A stretch of 6,317 nucleotides of DNA from Fodinibacter sp045807225 (GTDB lineage Bacteria > Actinomycetota > Actinomycetes > Actinomycetales > Dermatophilaceae). The stretch's first letter is position 1. Each line of letters opens with the position of its first letter. Both the position numbers and the translations under genes were made by a program. The stretch is from NCBI GenBank assembly GCA_045807225.1, contig JBJMHU010000088.1, forward strand, positions 1-6,317, in the 5' to 3' direction. This document shows, piece by piece, positions 5,694-6,317 of the stretch. The notes beneath the pieces were generated by a model that made no database searches, had not been told where the DNA came from, and saw only the letters and a program-made list of their open reading frames with translations.

Positions 5694-5699
5694 CGAGCC

Positions 5700-6317
5700 A
5701 TGACCGTGCGCCGCGTGATGGGGATCGAGACCGAGTACGGCATCGTCGTGCCCGGCAACCCGGTGGCGAACCCGATGGTGGCGTCCGGCGACGTCGTCAC
5801 GGCCTACGCAGCCTCGCGTGGCATCCGCCCGGCGCGGGCCAGCTGGGACTACGCCGACGAGGCGCCGCTGCGCGACGCCCGCGGGTTCGACATGGGCCGC
5901 GGCACCGCCCACCCGAGCCAGCTCACCGACGTCGAGGACCCCACGCTGGCCAACGTCGTGCTGACCAACGGCGCCCGGCTCTACGTCGACCACGCTCACC
6001 CCGAGTACAGCTCGCCCGAGGTCACCAGCCCCCGGGCCGCGGTCACCTGGGACCGCGCCGGTGAGCTGGTCATGCGCGAGGCCGTGGCCCGGCTGGCCAC
6101 CGTGCCGCCGGGCATCAACCTCTACAAGAACAACACCGACGGCAAGGGCGCCTCGTACGGCACCCACGAGAACTACCTGATGGCGCGCTCCACGCCGTTC
6201 GCGAGCATCGTGCGGCACCTGACGCCGTTCTTCGTCGTGCGGCAGGTGATGTGCGGGTCGGGCCGGGTCGGCATCGGCGTCGACTCGCGTACCCCCGGCT
6301 ACCAGATCGCCCAGCGC
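5700..6317 (+). CDS. dop: Pup deamidase/depupylase Dop, N-terminal 206 residues (3' end outside window)
   Basis: Dop deamidates the C-terminal Gln of Pup to Glu where needed and cleaves Pup from tagged proteins. It is a relative of glutamine synthetase and binds ATP and Mg2+. The visible part has MGIETEYGI (7-15, with Glu10 and Glu12 as likely metal ligands), the long insertion SWDYADEAPLRDARGFDMGRG (from residue 48) that marks the Dop loop and separates Dop from the ligase PafA, LYVDHAHPEYSSPE (94-107) with likely catalytic Asp97, and NNTDGKGASYGTHENYL (144-160). The frame is open to the window edge. About 40% of a typical roughly 500-residue Dop is present. The pup and 20S subunit genes usually lie downstream and would be outside the window. 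ATG 5700 is set by the family N-terminus and by the promoter spacing. Confidence 0.95.
   Translation, partial: MTVRRVMGIETEYGIVVPGNPVANPMVASGDVVTAYAASRGIRPARASWDYADEAPLRDARGFDMGRGTAHPSQLTDVEDPTLANVVLTNGARLYVDHAHPEYSSPEVTSPRAAVTWDRAGELVMREAVARLATVPPGINLYKNNTDGKGASYGTHENYLMARSTPFASIVRHLTPFFVVRQVMCGSGRVGIGVDSRTPGYQIAQR

Noticed and set aside
5649..6218. A 189-codon minus-strand frame over the start of dop
   Set aside because: It is low-complexity (H, V, G, A, D rich) and lies antisense to a dop reading frame with clear conserved motifs.

Overview
The window comes from a high-GC actinobacterium. Codon third positions are almost all G or C, and it carries two parts of the Pup-proteasome system: the proteasomal ATPase Mpa/ARC and the start of the depupylase/deamidase Dop. 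That system is typical of Actinobacteria. A probable F420-type oxidoreductase and a DUF3054 membrane protein fit as well. The gene set looks like Micrococcales, perhaps Intrasporangiaceae, but this placement is a guess from gene content.

Layout. (1) Positions 1-177 (+) hold the C-terminal tail of an upstream gene, probably the tRNA m1A58 methyltransferase TrmI, often found just upstream of the ATPase gene. (2) Positions 201-3351 (+) hold a tightly packed cluster: mpa/arc, a 2H-phosphoesterase ('2'-5' RNA ligase-like') protein, and an LLM-class oxidoreductase, joined by 4-nt stop/start overlaps. (3) Positions 3344-5679 (-) hold an opposing cluster, listed in transcription order: an HSL-type alpha/beta hydrolase, a PRPP-synthetase paralogue and a DUF3054 membrane protein. 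The LLM and DUF3054 genes converge with an 8-bp overlap of their 3' ends. (4) From 5700 (+) to the window edge lies the first 206 codons of dop. The window is essentially all coding, the longest gaps being about 20 bp, and no RNA gene, mobile element, CRISPR array or clear terminator is visible.

The most striking feature is regulatory. Five genes (mpa, LLM, prs-like, hydrolase, dop) have a -10-like hexamer ending exactly 6 or 7 nt before the start codon, with no good Shine-Dalgarno sequence. This is the architecture of leaderless actinobacterial transcripts. The mpa and dop start regions are nearly alike, which suggests parallel expression of the two Pup-system genes although five other genes separate them. 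In the 20-bp gap between the hydrolase and dop, the two opposing -10 elements overlap, which would make a compact bidirectional leaderless promoter. Genes lacking such a hexamer (2H protein, DUF3054) instead begin inside the stop codon of the gene before them. For the 2H protein this points to a rare CTG start.

Functionally, Mpa unfolds pupylated proteins into the 20S proteasome, and Dop activates Pup and removes it from substrates. The genes between them (RNA/nucleotide phosphoesterase-like, flavin/F420 oxidoreductase, PRPP synthetase-like, esterase, membrane protein) have no evident role in that pathway and look like ordinary chromosomal genes. I see no convincing new multi-gene system; the interest lies in the promoters, the start codons and the divergent PRPP synthetase.
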